Numbered from the stretch's first letter, positions 12,001-34,146 are shown. The stretch is 64,000 nucleotides of DNA from Trachythela sp. YZ-2020 (GCA_016169945.1 JADLSH010000191.1:248001-312000), one strand, 5' to 3'. Numbers and translations: made by a program. Notes: generated by a model from the sequence alone, not told the origin.

Positions 12001-14720
12001 TAAAGGGGTTAGCCTTAACTTTTTGGTCAAAAATCGCCACTTTTTAAAAACTAAAAGGTGGCTAAATCTGCCTAAAAGTAAAGGGGTTAGCCTTAACAAA
12101 CTGTTAAGAGGTTAACCTTTACTTTTGGTCATTTTAGCCACTTTATCAAAAACTGAAAAAGTGGCCAATTTGGGGAAAAAGTAAAGGGGTTAGCCTTAAC
12201 TTTTTGGTCATAAATCGCCACTTTTTAAAAACTAAAAGGTGGCTAAATCTGCCCAAAAGTAAAGGGGTTAGCCTTAACAAACTGTTAAGGGTTAACCTTT
12301 ACTTTTGACCATTTTTAGCCACTTTATAAAAACTGAAAAAGTGGCCAATTTGGGGAAAAAGTAAAGGGTTAGCCTTAACTTTTTGGTTAAAATCGCCCTT
12401 TTTCAAAAACCGAAAAAGTGGTCAAATCTGCCCAAGAGGTAAAGGGGTTAGCCTTAACAAACTGTTAAGAGGTTAACCTTTACTTTTGGTCATTTTTAGC
12501 CACTTTATCAAAAATGAAAAAGTGGCCAATTTGGGGAAAAAGTAAAGGGGTTAGCCTTAACTTTTTGGTCATAAATCGCCACTTTTAAAACTAAAAGGTG
12601 GCTAAATCTGCCCAAAAGTAAAGGGGTTAGCCTTAACAAACTGTTAAGGGGTTAACCTTTACTTTTTGACCATTTTAGCCACTTTATAAAAACTGAAAAA
12701 GTGGCCAATTTGGGGAAAAAGTAAAGGGGTTAGCCTTAACTTTTTGGTCAAAAATCGCCACTTTTTTAAAAACTGAAAAGGTGGCTAAATCTGCCTAAAA
12801 AGTAAAGGGGTTAGCCTTAACAAACTGCTAAGGGTTAACCTTTACTTTTGGCCATTTTTAGCCACTTTATAAAAAACTGAAAAAGTGGCCAATTTGGGGA
12901 AAAAGTAAAGGTTAGCCTTAACTTTTTGGTCAAAAATCGCCACTTTTTAAAAACTAAAAGGTGGCTAAATCTGCCTAAAAGTAAAGGGGTTAGCCTTAAC
13001 AAACTGTTAAGAGGTTAACCTTTACTTTTGGTCATTTTTAGCCACTTTATCAAAACTGAAAAAGTGGCCAATTTGGGGAAAAAGTAAAGGGTTAGCCTTA
13101 ACTTTTGGTCATAAATCGCCACTTTTTAAAACTAAAAGGTGGCTAAATCTGCCTAAAAAGTAAAGGGGTTAGCCTTAACAAACTGTGAAGGGGTTAACCT
13201 TTACTTTTTGACCATTTTTAGCCACTTTATAAAAAACTGAAAAAGTGGCCAATTTGGGGAAAAAAGTAAAGGGGTTAGCCTTAACTTTTTGGTCAAAAGT
13301 CGCCACTTTTTTAAAAACTGAAAAGGTGGCTAAATCTGCCTAAAAAGTAAAGGGGTTAGCCTTAACAAACTGTTAAGGGTTAACCTTTACTTTTTGGCCA
13401 TTTTTAGCCACTTTATCAAAAACTGAAAAAGTGGCCAATTGGGGAAAAAAGTAAAGGGGTTAGCCTTAACTTTTGGTCAAAAATCGCCACTTTTTAAAAA
13501 CTAAAAGGTGGCTAAATCTGCCTAAAAAGTAAAGGGGTTAGCCTTAACAAATTGTTAAGGGGTTAACCTTTACTTTTTGACCATTTTTAGCCACTTTATA
13601 AAAAACTGAAAAAGTGGCCAATCTGGGGAAAAAAGTAAAGGGGTTAGCCTTAACTTTTTGGTCAAAAATCGCCACTTTTTTAAAAACTGAAAAGGTGGCT
13701 AAATCTGCCCAAAAAGTAAAGGGGTTAGCCTTAACAAACTGTTAAGGGGTTAACCTTTACTTTTTGGCCATTTTTAGCCACTTTATCAAAACTGAAAAAG
13801 TGGCCAATTTGGGGAAAAAAGTGAAGGTGTTAGCCTTAACTTTTGGTCAAAAATCGCCACTTTTTAAAAACTGAAACAGGTGGCTAAATCTGCCCAAAAA
13901 GTAAAGGGTTAGCCTTAACAAACTGTTAAGGGGTTAACCTTTACTTTTTGGCCATTTTTAGCCACTTTATCAAAAACTGAAAAAGTGGCCAATTTGGGGA
14001 AAAAAGTAAAGGGGTTAGCCTTAACTTTTTGGTCAAAAATCGCCACTTTTTTAAAAACTAAAAAGGTGGCTAAATCTGCCCAAAAAGTAAAGGGGTTAGC
14101 CTTAACAAATTGTTTAACAAACTGTTAAGAGGTTAACCTTTACTTTTTGGTCATTTTTAGCCACTTTATCAAAAACTGAAAAAGTGGCCAATTGGGGAAA
14201 AAAGTAAAGGGGTTACCCTTAACTTTTTGTTCAAAAATCGCCACTTTTTTAAAAACTAAAAAGGTGGCTAAATCTGCCCAAAAAGTAAAGGGGTTAGCCT
14301 TAACAAATTGTTAAGGGGTTAACCTTTACTTTTTGACCATTTTTAGCCACTTTATCAAAAACTGAAAAAGTGGCCAATTTGGGGAAAAAAGTAAAGGGGT
14401 TAGCCTTAACTTTTTGGTCAAAAATCGCCACTTTTTTAAAAACTGAAAAGGTGGCTAAATCTGCCCAAAAAGTAAAGGGGTTAGCCTTAACAAACTGTTA
14501 AGGGGTTAACCTTTACTTTTTGGCCATTTTTAGCCACTTTATCAAAAACTGAAAAAGTGGCCAATTTGGGGAAGAAAGTAAAGGGGTTAGCCTTAACTTT
14601 TTGGTCAAAAATCGCCACTTTTTTAAAAACTAAAAAGGTGGCTAAATCTGCCCAAAAAGTAAAGGGGGTTAGCCTTAACAAATTGTTAAGGGTTTAGCCT
14701 TTACTTTTTGGACATTTTGA
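1..14720. repeat. Satellite array, ~180-188 bp monomer, about 80 copies
   Basis: A head-to-tail tandem array fills the first 14.7 kb and runs off the left edge. The block TTAGCCTTAACTTTTTGGTC recurs about every 180-188 bp (for example at 5, 189, 369, then 14400 and 14587). Each monomer is a chain of imperfect dyads. One centres on CCTTAACAAACTGTTAAGG and extends outward so that GTGGCTAAA pairs with TTTAGCCAC. Another centres on TTAGCCTTAA with AGTGGC and GCCACT at its ends. Two smaller hairpins use CCACTTTTT with AAAAAGTGG-type arms. Monomers are highly similar, differing mostly in A/T run lengths and a few diagnostic substitutions. No gene is visible inside. A pericentromeric, heterochromatic or expanded transposon-derived satellite are all possible. 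Confidence 0.97.
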
Positions 14721-15276
14721 AATTTAACGAAGTTTGTTTTTAATTTTTTTTTCAATTCTGTGGGCTTTTTTTGCAAACTTTGCTGTTTTCCTTTTCCAAA
14801 ATAGGAGTATATTTTCCTGTTGCAAGTTTGAAAACAAACATTTTAATTAGTTAAATAAAATGATGGCCACAACAAGAGCTTCGGCCGTTCGGGCCATGGA
14901 TGATTGCTGGTATTTATGCTATAGTTTTTCCATAAAACTTGTCGTGTTATGTAAGTATTAACCTTCTGTTGACATGAAAATTTTTTGTCGACAATCTTTC
15001 CTGGTAGTATACCGAGTAAAAGACAGTTTTTGTGGAGTTTTCTACGGCTATTTGAGTTTTTTTCTAAACATGTATACGGCTTTAATTGAGAGTTGAAAAC
15101 ATACTTGACAGCCCATAAAGATCACATTTACTGAGTACAAACAGACTTACTTTCTACAATGCATTTGTAAGTCAGCGAATTTACGCATGAGAGCAAAGAC
15201 CTATATGACGTGAGCAGTGCTGAGGACACCGAGCTCCTGATAAAATAGATTGCGCGCTCAGGCCATTTAGGTCAGT

Positions 15277-15366
15277 GGGTTAGTCTAGTCAAAAATCATC
15301 ACTTTTTCAAAAATAAAAAAAGTGGCTAAATCTGCCCAAAAAGTAAAGTGGTTAGCCTAAACAAAC
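15277..15366 (+). repeat. Isolated diverged satellite half-monomer
   Basis: About 560 bp outside the array, this stretch keeps the order GTCAAAAATC, CACTTTTTC, AAAGTGGCTAAATCTGCCC and AAAGTAAAGTGGTTAGCC. It matches one half of the satellite monomer. Its spacer has a C after the T-run, which resembles the most diverged monomers inside the array near 7.7 kb rather than the bulk consensus. It is probably an old relic or seed copy. Confidence 0.85.
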
Positions 15367-16281
15367 AGGTATTGATAGAATATAAAGAAAGGTATAAAAA
15401 ATAAGTAAATATAAAGGAAAGAGTCTATAGTACAATATATAGTTATTTATACATATAAGTTTGATCTACCTAAATAGAAAGTTGTGTTTTTTTTGTGTTC
15501 ATTTTTATGGGTATATCCCAATATAATATATAATACAACCTTTTAATTATCCCTGGGCTTCCATGGATTCGAGGCTTTCTTCTCTCTCAGTTGAGAAGAG
15601 GAAGAGATAGTTTGAAAATACATTTATAAGAACTGCATCGTTTGAAGACATCGTATGTTCTAGGAGTTTTTGCTTACTTTCTGTTGTGGTATTGGAGTGA
15701 AAAATGTTTAATTATGTTGTTTGAATTGTTTTGTAAGTTTTCGTATTTCTCAGGCATTCACGGATTTGGTCTTATTTAATTTATGTTCTGAATGTAACGA
15801 TTCAAAATGATTTAGCCATTCACTTGGCCGTGGTATTGTCTTAGTTTCATTAAAGTCAAGATCATAACCGCTATTTCTAAGAGTTTCCAAAATAGCAGTC
15901 GATCTTTGGATCGGTTATTCCTGGTCGTGTTAAACAAACGTACTGGATAATTCTGACCCCCGCAAGAGGACGATCCACTGGTTGGAAGGAGCTTTCTGCA
16001 GTTTATTTTGCACGATCGGCCAGAAAAAAGAAGCTAAAATTACTTGAATCGAAAAAGTACGTGACAGATTTTATGAGAGCAGTGTTCTGGGAATTTAACC
16101 CAGAGGCCAAACATAGAGTTTTAAACAACATACTTAATAGAGATTGGATTTACTGTAATTTATAGGTATGGGCGTTGTAAACCGAAATATGTCCCCGATG
16201 AAAAACCCTCGAAGTTTTAGTTGCTCAGATCTTGGTTTGGCCCCAAACATGGACACTGTTTTTGAAAGCCAAACGAAAAGG

Positions 16282-16319
16282 AGGGAAACCGGAGTGCCCG
16301 GAGAAAAACCCTCCAAGAA
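16282..16319 (-). mobile_element. SINE core fragment
   Basis: Read on the minus strand this is a GAGGGTTTTTCTCCGGGCAC-type motif running into CCGGTTTCCCTCC. The same core recurs in plus orientation near 29615-29650 and in minus orientation near 54101-54127, in SINE contexts. Only the core is recognisable here, so it is a decayed or partial copy. Confidence 0.6.
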
Positions 16320-18225
16320 ATTGTCCGAATTTGATATTTTTCATTTCGAAATAGATCTTATCCTAAGGGGCCCCCGAAAAACTAAATACAAACTACCCAA
16401 AATATATAAATAAAAATATACGTACCATGGAAAAATTTGTAAAAAAACGTTTTGCCATATTGAATATTGCCATATTGAAGGTTTAAATGGGAATTATAGC
16501 GCCATGTATGTTCACGTAAAAAAAACAGTCAAAAAAGTCTTGTCAATTAACTCCCATTCAAATCCTTATAAGAACATACATTCTAAACAAAAATGTCGTT
16601 CTTGTACGCGTGGAAATGTACTTCAACAAATTTCCTTCTGAAGTTATAACATCGCTTTATGTTTCTTCAGAATTAGAATAAGTTGTAAGTATAAAGTGCC
16701 ATATATAGCCTGCATTTCAGTCGTCCGAATTTTTTATCAAGTCTTCTTTTAAATATATTAGTCCGAATTTTTAAATATATTAATAATTATATATAACTAT
16801 ATTTATTTATATTTTAAGTCCGAAGTTAACTGTCCGAATCGGTGATTTTGCGCTTTAACGGTCTGAATGATCCGAAAGGCATGCACTAATGTCGTTGGTG
16901 GCCGAAATATAAGAAGATATGGACGTCGTTTTGATTGTATCGTTGTCAGTTTGCCTATTTCAGACCGTGCGAACTCCACTCGTGGTGAAGATTTTAACGC
17001 AAGAAAAATCTTCAACCAGAAGTGCGCTGCTATAACCCAGAGACATTCTAGATAGAGAGCTAACTCGTATATAGAATTGAATACTTGGGTGCAATTTTTT
17101 TATTTTTTACTGTTTTTTTTTAGTCATCGCGATATGGCACTTGGCGCCACAACACTTTCCCATGTTGAAAAATTGCTGTTCATGGCGCATAACTTGCCCT
17201 CTTAGACAGTTTTCAGATTAGATATCCTAAGTGAAAAATATGTTTCGGAGCACAAGTTGGCCGAACGCTCGCTTGTAACTTAATGTAAAATTCGTCTGAC
17301 CAACCTCAAGAATAGCCGTGCAAAGTTGCGATTGTTCCACGGAAAATAATTTGGAATTCAGAAAAAAACTGTAGCTATGCTTAAACTTGATCATACGACT
17401 CTGGTGGTCTCAAAATATGCGCATGCTTTTAAAGAGTTACCGTCGGCTTCCAAGTTGGAAACTGAACGTTAATCTGCGCGGTCGAAATTTGCTGAACTTT
17501 AAGTTCGTTTTCCAAATAGGCGAAATCATTCCCGCGAAGCGAATCGAGAAGCAAATGAGTGAATGGCGACAAAATTCATTGCGAAGAAGTTGAAATAGAT
17601 ATTCTACTTCTTCGCCGCGAATTCTGTCGCTAACCAATCAGATTGCCGTTTGATTTTCTGATTCGCTCCGCGCGAAAATTTTCACCTAGCGGAAAGCGAT
17701 TAATTGCGCCTTAGCTCAAGACAGAAAACGCGCTTCTACTGAATCATGCAACATGCACAAACCATGCACTTACGCTTTTGATTAGAGCAGACATTCAATA
17801 TATTATGCGCTGATCATCTTACGCTACATCGTTTGCATTTACACATGAGTGACAAAGGGGAAATTTTCACAAGCAACGACTGCGAAAAGAGAAACTGTTC
17901 ACCAATGCAGACTTCCTGTGACATTGCTAGACTTATGTGCTGCAAAGAATAAGAGTATTTGCTGAACAGAACGAATATTTTGACAGTTTTACAAGATTTA
18001 ATGTTCTCACTAACCAAAAGGTTGAAATGTCTACCAAATATGTAAATACACTCGACTGAGACCACCAGGATCTCGGACCCAGAACAATAACCTATAGTAA
18101 CCATGCACTACTTATCTACGAGTTCTGGATTCGAGATTGAACTATAGTACCTATAATACCTATAGTATAAACCTGAATGTTTTTAGCCTTCCTCTTCATC
18201 GTCGCATATTTACACCCCGATATGG

Positions 18226-18530
18226 ATTACGTCGTCGCATCGGTCGTCGTCGTCGTCGCATCGGTCGTCGTCGTCATCGCATCAGTCGTCGTCGCATCAG
18301 TCGTCGTCGCATCAGTCGTCGTCGCATCAGTCGTCGTCGTCGCATCAGTCGTCGTCGTCGCATCAGTCGTCGTCGTCGCATCAGTCGTCGTCGTCGCATC
18401 AGTCGTCGCATCAGTCGTCGCATCAGTCGTCGTCGTCGTCGCATCAGTCGTCGTCGTCGCATCGGTCTTCTTCGTCGTCGCATCAGTCGTCGTCGTCACT
18501 TCAGTCGTCGTCGCATCGGTTGTCGTCTCA
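18226..18530. repeat. TCG-rich minisatellite
   Basis: Tandem units of CAGTCG followed by one to four further TCG trinucleotides with GCAT spacers. Unit lengths are multiples of 3 (9, 12, 15, 18). This keeps several frames open on both strands and produces artificial Arg/Ser, Val and Thr/Asp-rich ORFs. No start context, splice signal or flanking coding sequence supports a protein. Confidence 0.92.
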
Positions 18531-19470
18531 TAGGTCTTGTTGATCAGCTATCGTCTAACATCCAGGTTAACTCAGTAACTGTCAGCTTATTTTCGAAGTT
18601 GATCCAGTCTTGTAATGCGAGTTAATCCAGCGAAGTCTTGCTTTTCCACGAGTTCATCCAGTAAAGTATGGATTAGATTAAAAGTTAATCTAGTAAAGTC
18701 CAGCTTAATATTGTCTACATTCATGATAGTTCGGTGGAGGACAGTTTCGAAACTTCAATCAACAGTTAAGATTTCTTGTGATTCAGTGTGTGGCCATATT
18801 GCCCTTCTTACTTCAATGTTCACAGCTTTTACCACAGTATCTTTCATCATGACGTTTTGGTGCGTATATTAATTGTTGCAAAGGCATTCCCTTCAGCACG
18901 CAAATACAAAATTCCTACGTTTTTGTGGAAAACTTCGGTCGAAAAACATATTTCATTAAAAATATTTGCAACTTACTTCATGAATTGTTGTAAAGCCAAA
19001 AACGATAAATTTTAGACGAATTGCCATATATAATAGCGTTGAATACGTTTTTTCATATATCATTTACGATTTTTGTTAAATTGCAAGACTGGACTTCATG
19101 AATACTTGCATAATTTTTGTTAATTTGAAACGGATGCGGACAAGAACACCTTACTGTAAACTCCTTGCGAATTAGGTCATTTCTCACTCCTATGTTTTAG
19201 CGCTCAGGGAGCCACGTCATTTTGCCTAGCCATTGCTTCAAACATAGAGAAAATAAAAATGACGGGCCCAAATCACTTGTATTTACTCATTGTTCGAAAC
19301 AACCAGTTAAACTAACAGGGTTGGGAGAACTTAGACTGTAATCCGAAAATTGAAAATTCAAGGAAGGTAAACGGTAGAGTGTATAATGTCTAAGCATAAA
19401 AAATTCATGAATATATATTTTGGTTATCAAACGCCAAACAACTACAGAAAAGTTCCCTTTAGCGACATTG

Positions 19471-19630
19471 ACCGTGAGCATATAGCTAGGTCTGGTACCA
19501 AGTGTTGAATTTGACCGTGAGCATATAGCTAGGTCTGGTACCAAGTGTTGAATTTGACCGTGAGCATAGAGCTGGGTCTGGTACCAAGTGTAGAATTTGA
19601 CCGTGAGCGTATAGCAAGGTCCGGGAACGA
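19471..19630. repeat. 43-bp tandem repeat, about 3.7 copies
   Basis: ACCGTGAGCATATAGC begins at 471, 514, 557 and 600 (plus 19,000), giving an exact 43-bp period. Each unit includes GGTCTGGTACCAAGTGT. The third and fourth copies carry substitutions. Confidence 0.9.
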
Positions 19631-19744
19631 GTACAAATGTCAAAATAAGAAAATCTCCAAAGACTCGAACCAGTAAGACTTCGATGCACCAAGTTTCTGT
19701 AAATCATTCTATCGATGTACACGGTTGACTTTCTGCATAAACTC

Positions 19745-20085
19745 TCAATACTCTTGAGGTTTCAGTTGAACTCTTGAAGTATGAGCCTTTGTGAACATTC
19801 CAGTGACTTCGCAGTTCAGTTTCCTGCACTGGAGCATGCGCCGAACGTTCGGCTGTGGTGTCGATTCTCCACGCATGTCAATTGGGTCCGAGGACCTCCC
19901 GGAAGAAGTACGAGTGAGGGACGGCGCCATCCACCGCACGCACACAACTGACACCCGGGGAGAATCAACACCACAGTCAAACATTCCGCGCATACCCCAG
20001 TGCAGGCGACTGAGCTGTGAAATCACCGAGTGTTTACAGAGATTCCTACTCCAAGAGCACTGCTGAAACTTCAACAGCATTCAGA
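19745..20085. repeat. Imperfect inverted repeat (foldback), ~150-bp arms
   Basis: The left arm (about 19747-19890) reverse-complements the right arm (about 19940-20083). For example CCTGCACTGGAGCATGCG on the left matches the reverse of CGCATACCCCAGTGCAGG on the right, and TGTGGTGTCGATTCTCC matches the reverse of GGAGAATCAACACCACA. The arms differ at scattered sites, as in an old palindromic element. Because of the symmetry both strands translate to similar ORFs; I do not regard these as genes. Confidence 0.85.
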
Positions 20086-22573
20086 ATTTACACAGAAGGT
20101 CAACCACGCGCACTGATGAAATAATTTCCATGCCCTTACTCCATTGAAGTCCTACATGTTTTCATCAATGTCCTTGCCCTTAAAAATGGCATTCGCAATT
20201 TTTTTTTTGTGATAATTTCGCATTCGCGCGCATCTAGGGAATTACGTAAGTCCTGGCACCTTTTGCTGGAGATTTCAAGTTCTTTCTAAAAATTAATAAA
20301 TTAAAACTTTGTAAGAAAAGCGAACGCATCGACGCAAGTATACATTGCAGGGTAGATGAATTTAGATTTTTAGAGGAATGCCAGTTGTACGAAGCATGTT
20401 TAGGTTATCAAGAAAGGCGGTTATTCCGAACCAGGGCGGCGGAATAGGGGGCTACAGTCCCCCCCCCAGAAGTAGAAGTGGGAGGGCTAAGCCCTCCCCC
20501 CACAAAAAAGATCGAACTGGGATAACTTAATACGAATGAGTGAGATTATTCGTTGTCTGAAATGCAAAACAAGCAAAATAACCTGGTTTTTGCATGTCAA
20601 ATCTTCCCCAGAACGCAGGATATGCCATTTCAGAGACAACAGATTTCACCTATCTTCCGCCGCCACTGGCCGAATCTATAGATGTACATTGAGTACCTAA
20701 ACTCGCAGAAATTTTCAATCTGAATTTAATTATTTACTAATTTAGTTTTGTAGATATGTGTAAACATATTTCGAAACAGTCTTCATAAAACTGGTCCAAG
20801 TCAAATATGTACTACATAAAACAGCGCCTGGGCATAAAATGGGTCAAGATAAAACGTTTATCCCCAAACATAACACTTTGGAATATTTTGGTCTTAATTC
20901 AAATGAACTTAGAACGAAAATTGTATTCCCAAATGTCTCAATGACTAAATTAGAATAGTTTTATACACTTAATTCTGTTCATTTCCAAATCAGTAGTGAA
21001 CACGTTTCTAGCATTTGTGCTTAAACTGTAAAATATCAAGAGCGTTTGTACTATACATGCAAAGTCGTAAAGAATTTACAGAGAAAAGTTTGTATTTGGA
21101 GTCCCGAGCGAGGATGTATCTTGACTTTTCTTTTGCCTTTAAAGTAGAATCTTTAACTTAACGACATCTAAACGTTATATATATAGAAGGATTACAATCT
21201 TAAAAGCGATTAAAAACTTATGAACACTTAGCTAAAACTATATAGTATTCCCAAATGTCCTTCGCTAGAATAGTTTTGTAGTTTTGACAACTGCAAGCAA
21301 TTAAAGCATTGGCACCACCGAGTCTAGAACACGCATTCAGAACGGCAAATTGAACCCATTTCTTGGGCAAAAGTTCATTAAATTCGAAGGAGACGGTGTA
21401 GAGATCCTTTAGGTTCGCCCACAAACGAGTTAAATACTAAAATATTCACAGCCGATACGAACCTTACACGTGGCTAGGATTCTTCAAAATTTAGTGCTTT
21501 TTCTCGAACAAATTCGTTCTGAAATGTAAGAAAATACAAACATGAGTTATGTTTAACTACTAAAGGTATTATTGAAGCAAAATTGATAGGATTTAGCAGT
21601 AAAATTTCGAGCAAAACCGGCCCAAAGGCAAGGCAGCAACCGGCCTTCGCTAATGTATTCATTCAATTTCTATACACAGAAAGTCTTGAACTAATTCGCC
21701 TAAGTGCATTCAGTTAAAAGCTTTCATTAAATTACCTTCATAAGTGCTTTAAGAACAAACTTCTGACAAATTCTTTAGATTTCTTGTGAGTTATAACTAA
21801 TTCTTCTTCGTTTTCAGGACAACTTTCTTGTCTCATGACTTGACCCAGACTGGGCGTCTTCACGCCAGCTCAAAGCTACATCTGATTCAAACTTGCCTCG
21901 CATGTGACTGTACAAATCTAATTGGTTCTGATTTGTCGCAGTGTACATACAAATGATTCTGATTGGTCCAATTTGACAGCTTTAATTGGTTTGATTTCCC
22001 ATAGGGTTCGCCTATTGTTCTGAGTGGCCGTGTATAATTAAACAATTTGCATGCCTTTCAAATTTTTCAAAAGAAAGAATTTAAGATTGTTTGTTTTTGG
22101 TGATAAACAAAATTATGCATGTATGAGTCTGCTCATTCGCATACACGAGGAGACGCTCATTCGGCGGCGGAGTTTGATAGAGAGGGGGGCGATATGGAGA
22201 GGTTTGCACGTTCCAAGCCAACTAAGAGATCTAATCAGCACAGACGCGTTTCTTTCTTGTGAAGGGGGGCTTAATAAAGAGGAGAATTAACTAATTCATC
22301 GTATAAACAGGGAGCTTATCAGAGGGGGGATATTCATTTTATGCGCCGGGCATTAAATTGATACGTAACAGAATTTCAAACTTCAGACAAAGTCTTTAAT
22401 AAATAATTTCAGTCAAATTTTCCATTACAATGTTAATTGATGCTGTTAATATAAGCTACACAATATAGAATTTTCAATCCGAGTTTTTGCGGTAAAAATA
22501 GCCTAGTTATATGCATGTTAAAACGCATGGTTAAAGTTCACATAAAGCGTCGGAAAAATTATGTAACAAGGGG

Positions 22574-22835
22574 TTACTGTCGTTCCAATTGAAGTGTTCC
22601 TAAAATATTGCATCAATTCATTGCCTAAGTTTATCAATTCATTCGTTGAAAAATTGATCAACTTCCTGTGTGTGTGAATCGACCAATGGCGTCTCATTTC
22701 AGTGACTGATTGACCAATTGGGAACAAGTATGCTAGTAAACAGGAAGTTGAGCAATTTTTGAGCAAATGTATTGATCAACTTATGTAATGAATTGATGCA
22801 ATATTTTAGGAACACTTCAATTGGAACGACAGTAA
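22574..22835. mobile_element. Foldback/MITE with perfect 49-bp terminal arms
   Basis: The arm at 22574-22622 begins TTACTGTCGTTCCAATTGAA. It is the exact reverse complement of the arm at 22787-22835. A second inner inverted pair around the CAGGAAGTTGA/TCAACTTCCTG motif lies between them. The high arm identity suggests a recent insertion. It has no coding capacity and is non-autonomous. Confidence 0.85.
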
Positions 22836-23037
22836 GCCTGTTCACCATTCCGCCAAACGTATCGCAACGAAATGTAGCGTATTTATTTGTTTCGAGAGTA
22901 TACTAGAGCGAACTAATGACACTGTCACTGACACAAAAGTAAACGGTACGTTTCGACGCGGAGTTGAAGCAGTTAAAGCGGAGAACAGGCTGCAGGGTTC
23001 GATATAAACGATGTAACGAAGAAAAGCAACTGTGTTA

Positions 23038-23415
23038 GCTTAGGATAAGGTTTAGTGTCAAATCTAGGATTAGGGTTCAGCTTATATAGGATTAGGGTTA
23101 GTGTTAAGCCTAGGTTTAGGGTTCAGCTTATATAGCATTAGGATTAGGTTTAGTGTTAAGCCTAGGTTTAGGGTTCAGCTTATATAGGATTAGGTTTAGT
23201 GTTAAGCCTAGGTTTAGGGTTCAGCTTATATAGGATTAGGTTTAGTGTTAAGCCAAGGTTTAGGGTTCAGCTTATATAGCATTAGGATTAGGTTTAGTGT
23301 TAAGCCTAGGTTTAGGGTTCAGCTTATATAGGATTAGGTTTAGTGTTAAGCCTAGGTTTAGGGTTCAGCTTATATAGCATTAGGATTAGGTTTAGTGTTA
23401 AGCCTAGGTTTAGGA
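23038..23415. repeat. 46/52-bp minisatellite
   Basis: About eight units built from GGATTAGGTTTAGTGTTAAG, CCTAGGTTTAGGGTTCAGC and TTATATA. Alternate units carry an extra GCATTA (52 bp rather than 46), giving a mixed array. Confidence 0.9.
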
Positions 23416-23599
23416 TCAGACAAAGATTTAGATCAAATATTGGTTTTAGTTCTGGAATTCTTATATAAAGCCTCAGTCAAACGCATTATGCTACTAGTTT
23501 TGTACATCAGTCCAGCTAAAGCTTACAGGTATAAAGGAAAATAGCAATAAGTCTGTGTATTGTAATATTCTCAACATTATTTCAACTGGGACAATTATA

Positions 23600-24318
23600 G
23601 ACTGATTTACGCGACAAGCGTTTTGGGCACGGCACCCCTAAAAGTTGGTACTCGTGCCCAAACGTTCAGTTCGCTATGCACCCGTTTACACGACAATTTT
23701 TACAAGGGATACTTTTTTAATGTGCACCGTGCCCATTGGCGAAAGGCATCCCCATTTTGTAGTGATTACGGTGTATTTTGTTGGCGTTTGAAGTGGTTTG
23801 AGTCAATCTTCATGTAAGACTTGTATGTAAACTAAGATGGCCGACATTAATACTACTGTTGTTTTGCGGATTGAAACGAAAAATAATAGTATATTGATTC
23901 ATCGGCCACGAATCCAGGAGGTTTGGATGCACAGAAGAGCTAACATCCAGTTTGACTTGGGATCCCATATATTCAATCAATTTTTAGGTGTTATTTATTA
24001 TTCAAATTAATAGTTTGTTCTTCTTGTTTTTCTTCGTTTTTCGCTACTTGTTCGCAAGACGCCATGTTGGAAAATCAACGAATTGTTTTGCGCATGCTCA
24101 AACTAGATTACTTCTGCCGAATATTTTCGCATTTTGGGCACGGTGCCGCTCGCTAGACGGGCCGAGACTACCTCGTCAGGAAGTCTCGGCACCTTCAATT
24201 TTTTGGGCACCGGTGCCGATATTTGTCGCGTTTATACGACAAAAGTCAGAGGTGCCGTGCCCACGGGTGCCAACTTTTAGGGGTGCCGTGCCGAAAACGC
24301 TTGTCGTGTAAACCGGTC
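23600..24318. mobile_element. MITE, 719 bp, TTATA target duplication
   Basis: The ends are inverted: GACTGATTTACGCGACAAGCG at the left and its near reverse complement CGCTTGTCGTGTAAACCGGTC at the right. The inverted arms continue inward through GGCACGGCACCCCTAAAAG. TTATA flanks both sides (23595-23599 and 24319-24323), consistent with a 5-bp target duplication. The interior shows no transposase, so it is non-autonomous. Confidence 0.85.
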
Positions 24319-24464
24319 TTATAATTCTCGTTTCCATTTTCTTTCAAGGAATATACTAGACCTATGGCTAGATCTAGCGAGTTGTGTTTCTGTAGTATCT
24401 TACTGTACAATAACGAGTTTGTCTCTTGTTCTATCTACGATATACTCCAAAGTATGAAGGCCAC

Positions 24465-34146
<9,682 letters not shown>

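Larger units (their letters stand above)
14721..18180. other. Gene-free stretch after the satellite
   Basis: No ORF here resembles a known protein, and none has splice sites with coherent phase. It is AT-rich single-copy-looking DNA. It contains one isolated diverged satellite half-monomer (15277-15366) and a fragment of a SINE core (about 16282-16319). The short ORFs at 16.1-17.6 kb overlap on both strands and have no domain features, so they are treated as chance. Confidence 0.7.
18540..22570. other. Gene-free stretch with small repeats
   Basis: No supported gene. It contains a 43-bp tandem repeat (19471-19630), a foldback element (19745-20085) and a C/G-run palindrome-like segment near 20455-20505. 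The rest is unremarkable AT-rich DNA; short ORFs near 21.2-22.3 kb show no domains. Confidence 0.7.

Noticed and set aside
14487..14681. 64-residue ORF in the last satellite monomers
   Set aside because: Translation of the tandem repeat; it repeats the monomer and has no independent coding signal.
1..14720. CRISPR-like regularly spaced repeats
   Set aside because: There are no unique spacers; whole monomers repeat, and the genome is eukaryotic.
18137..18625. Arg/Ser-, Val- and Thr/Asp-rich ORFs on both strands
   Set aside because: All come from one TCG-type repeat whose unit is a multiple of three, so every frame stays open.
22051..22290. 79-residue plus-strand ORF
   Set aside because: No domain, no splice partners, mixed composition; indistinguishable from chance.
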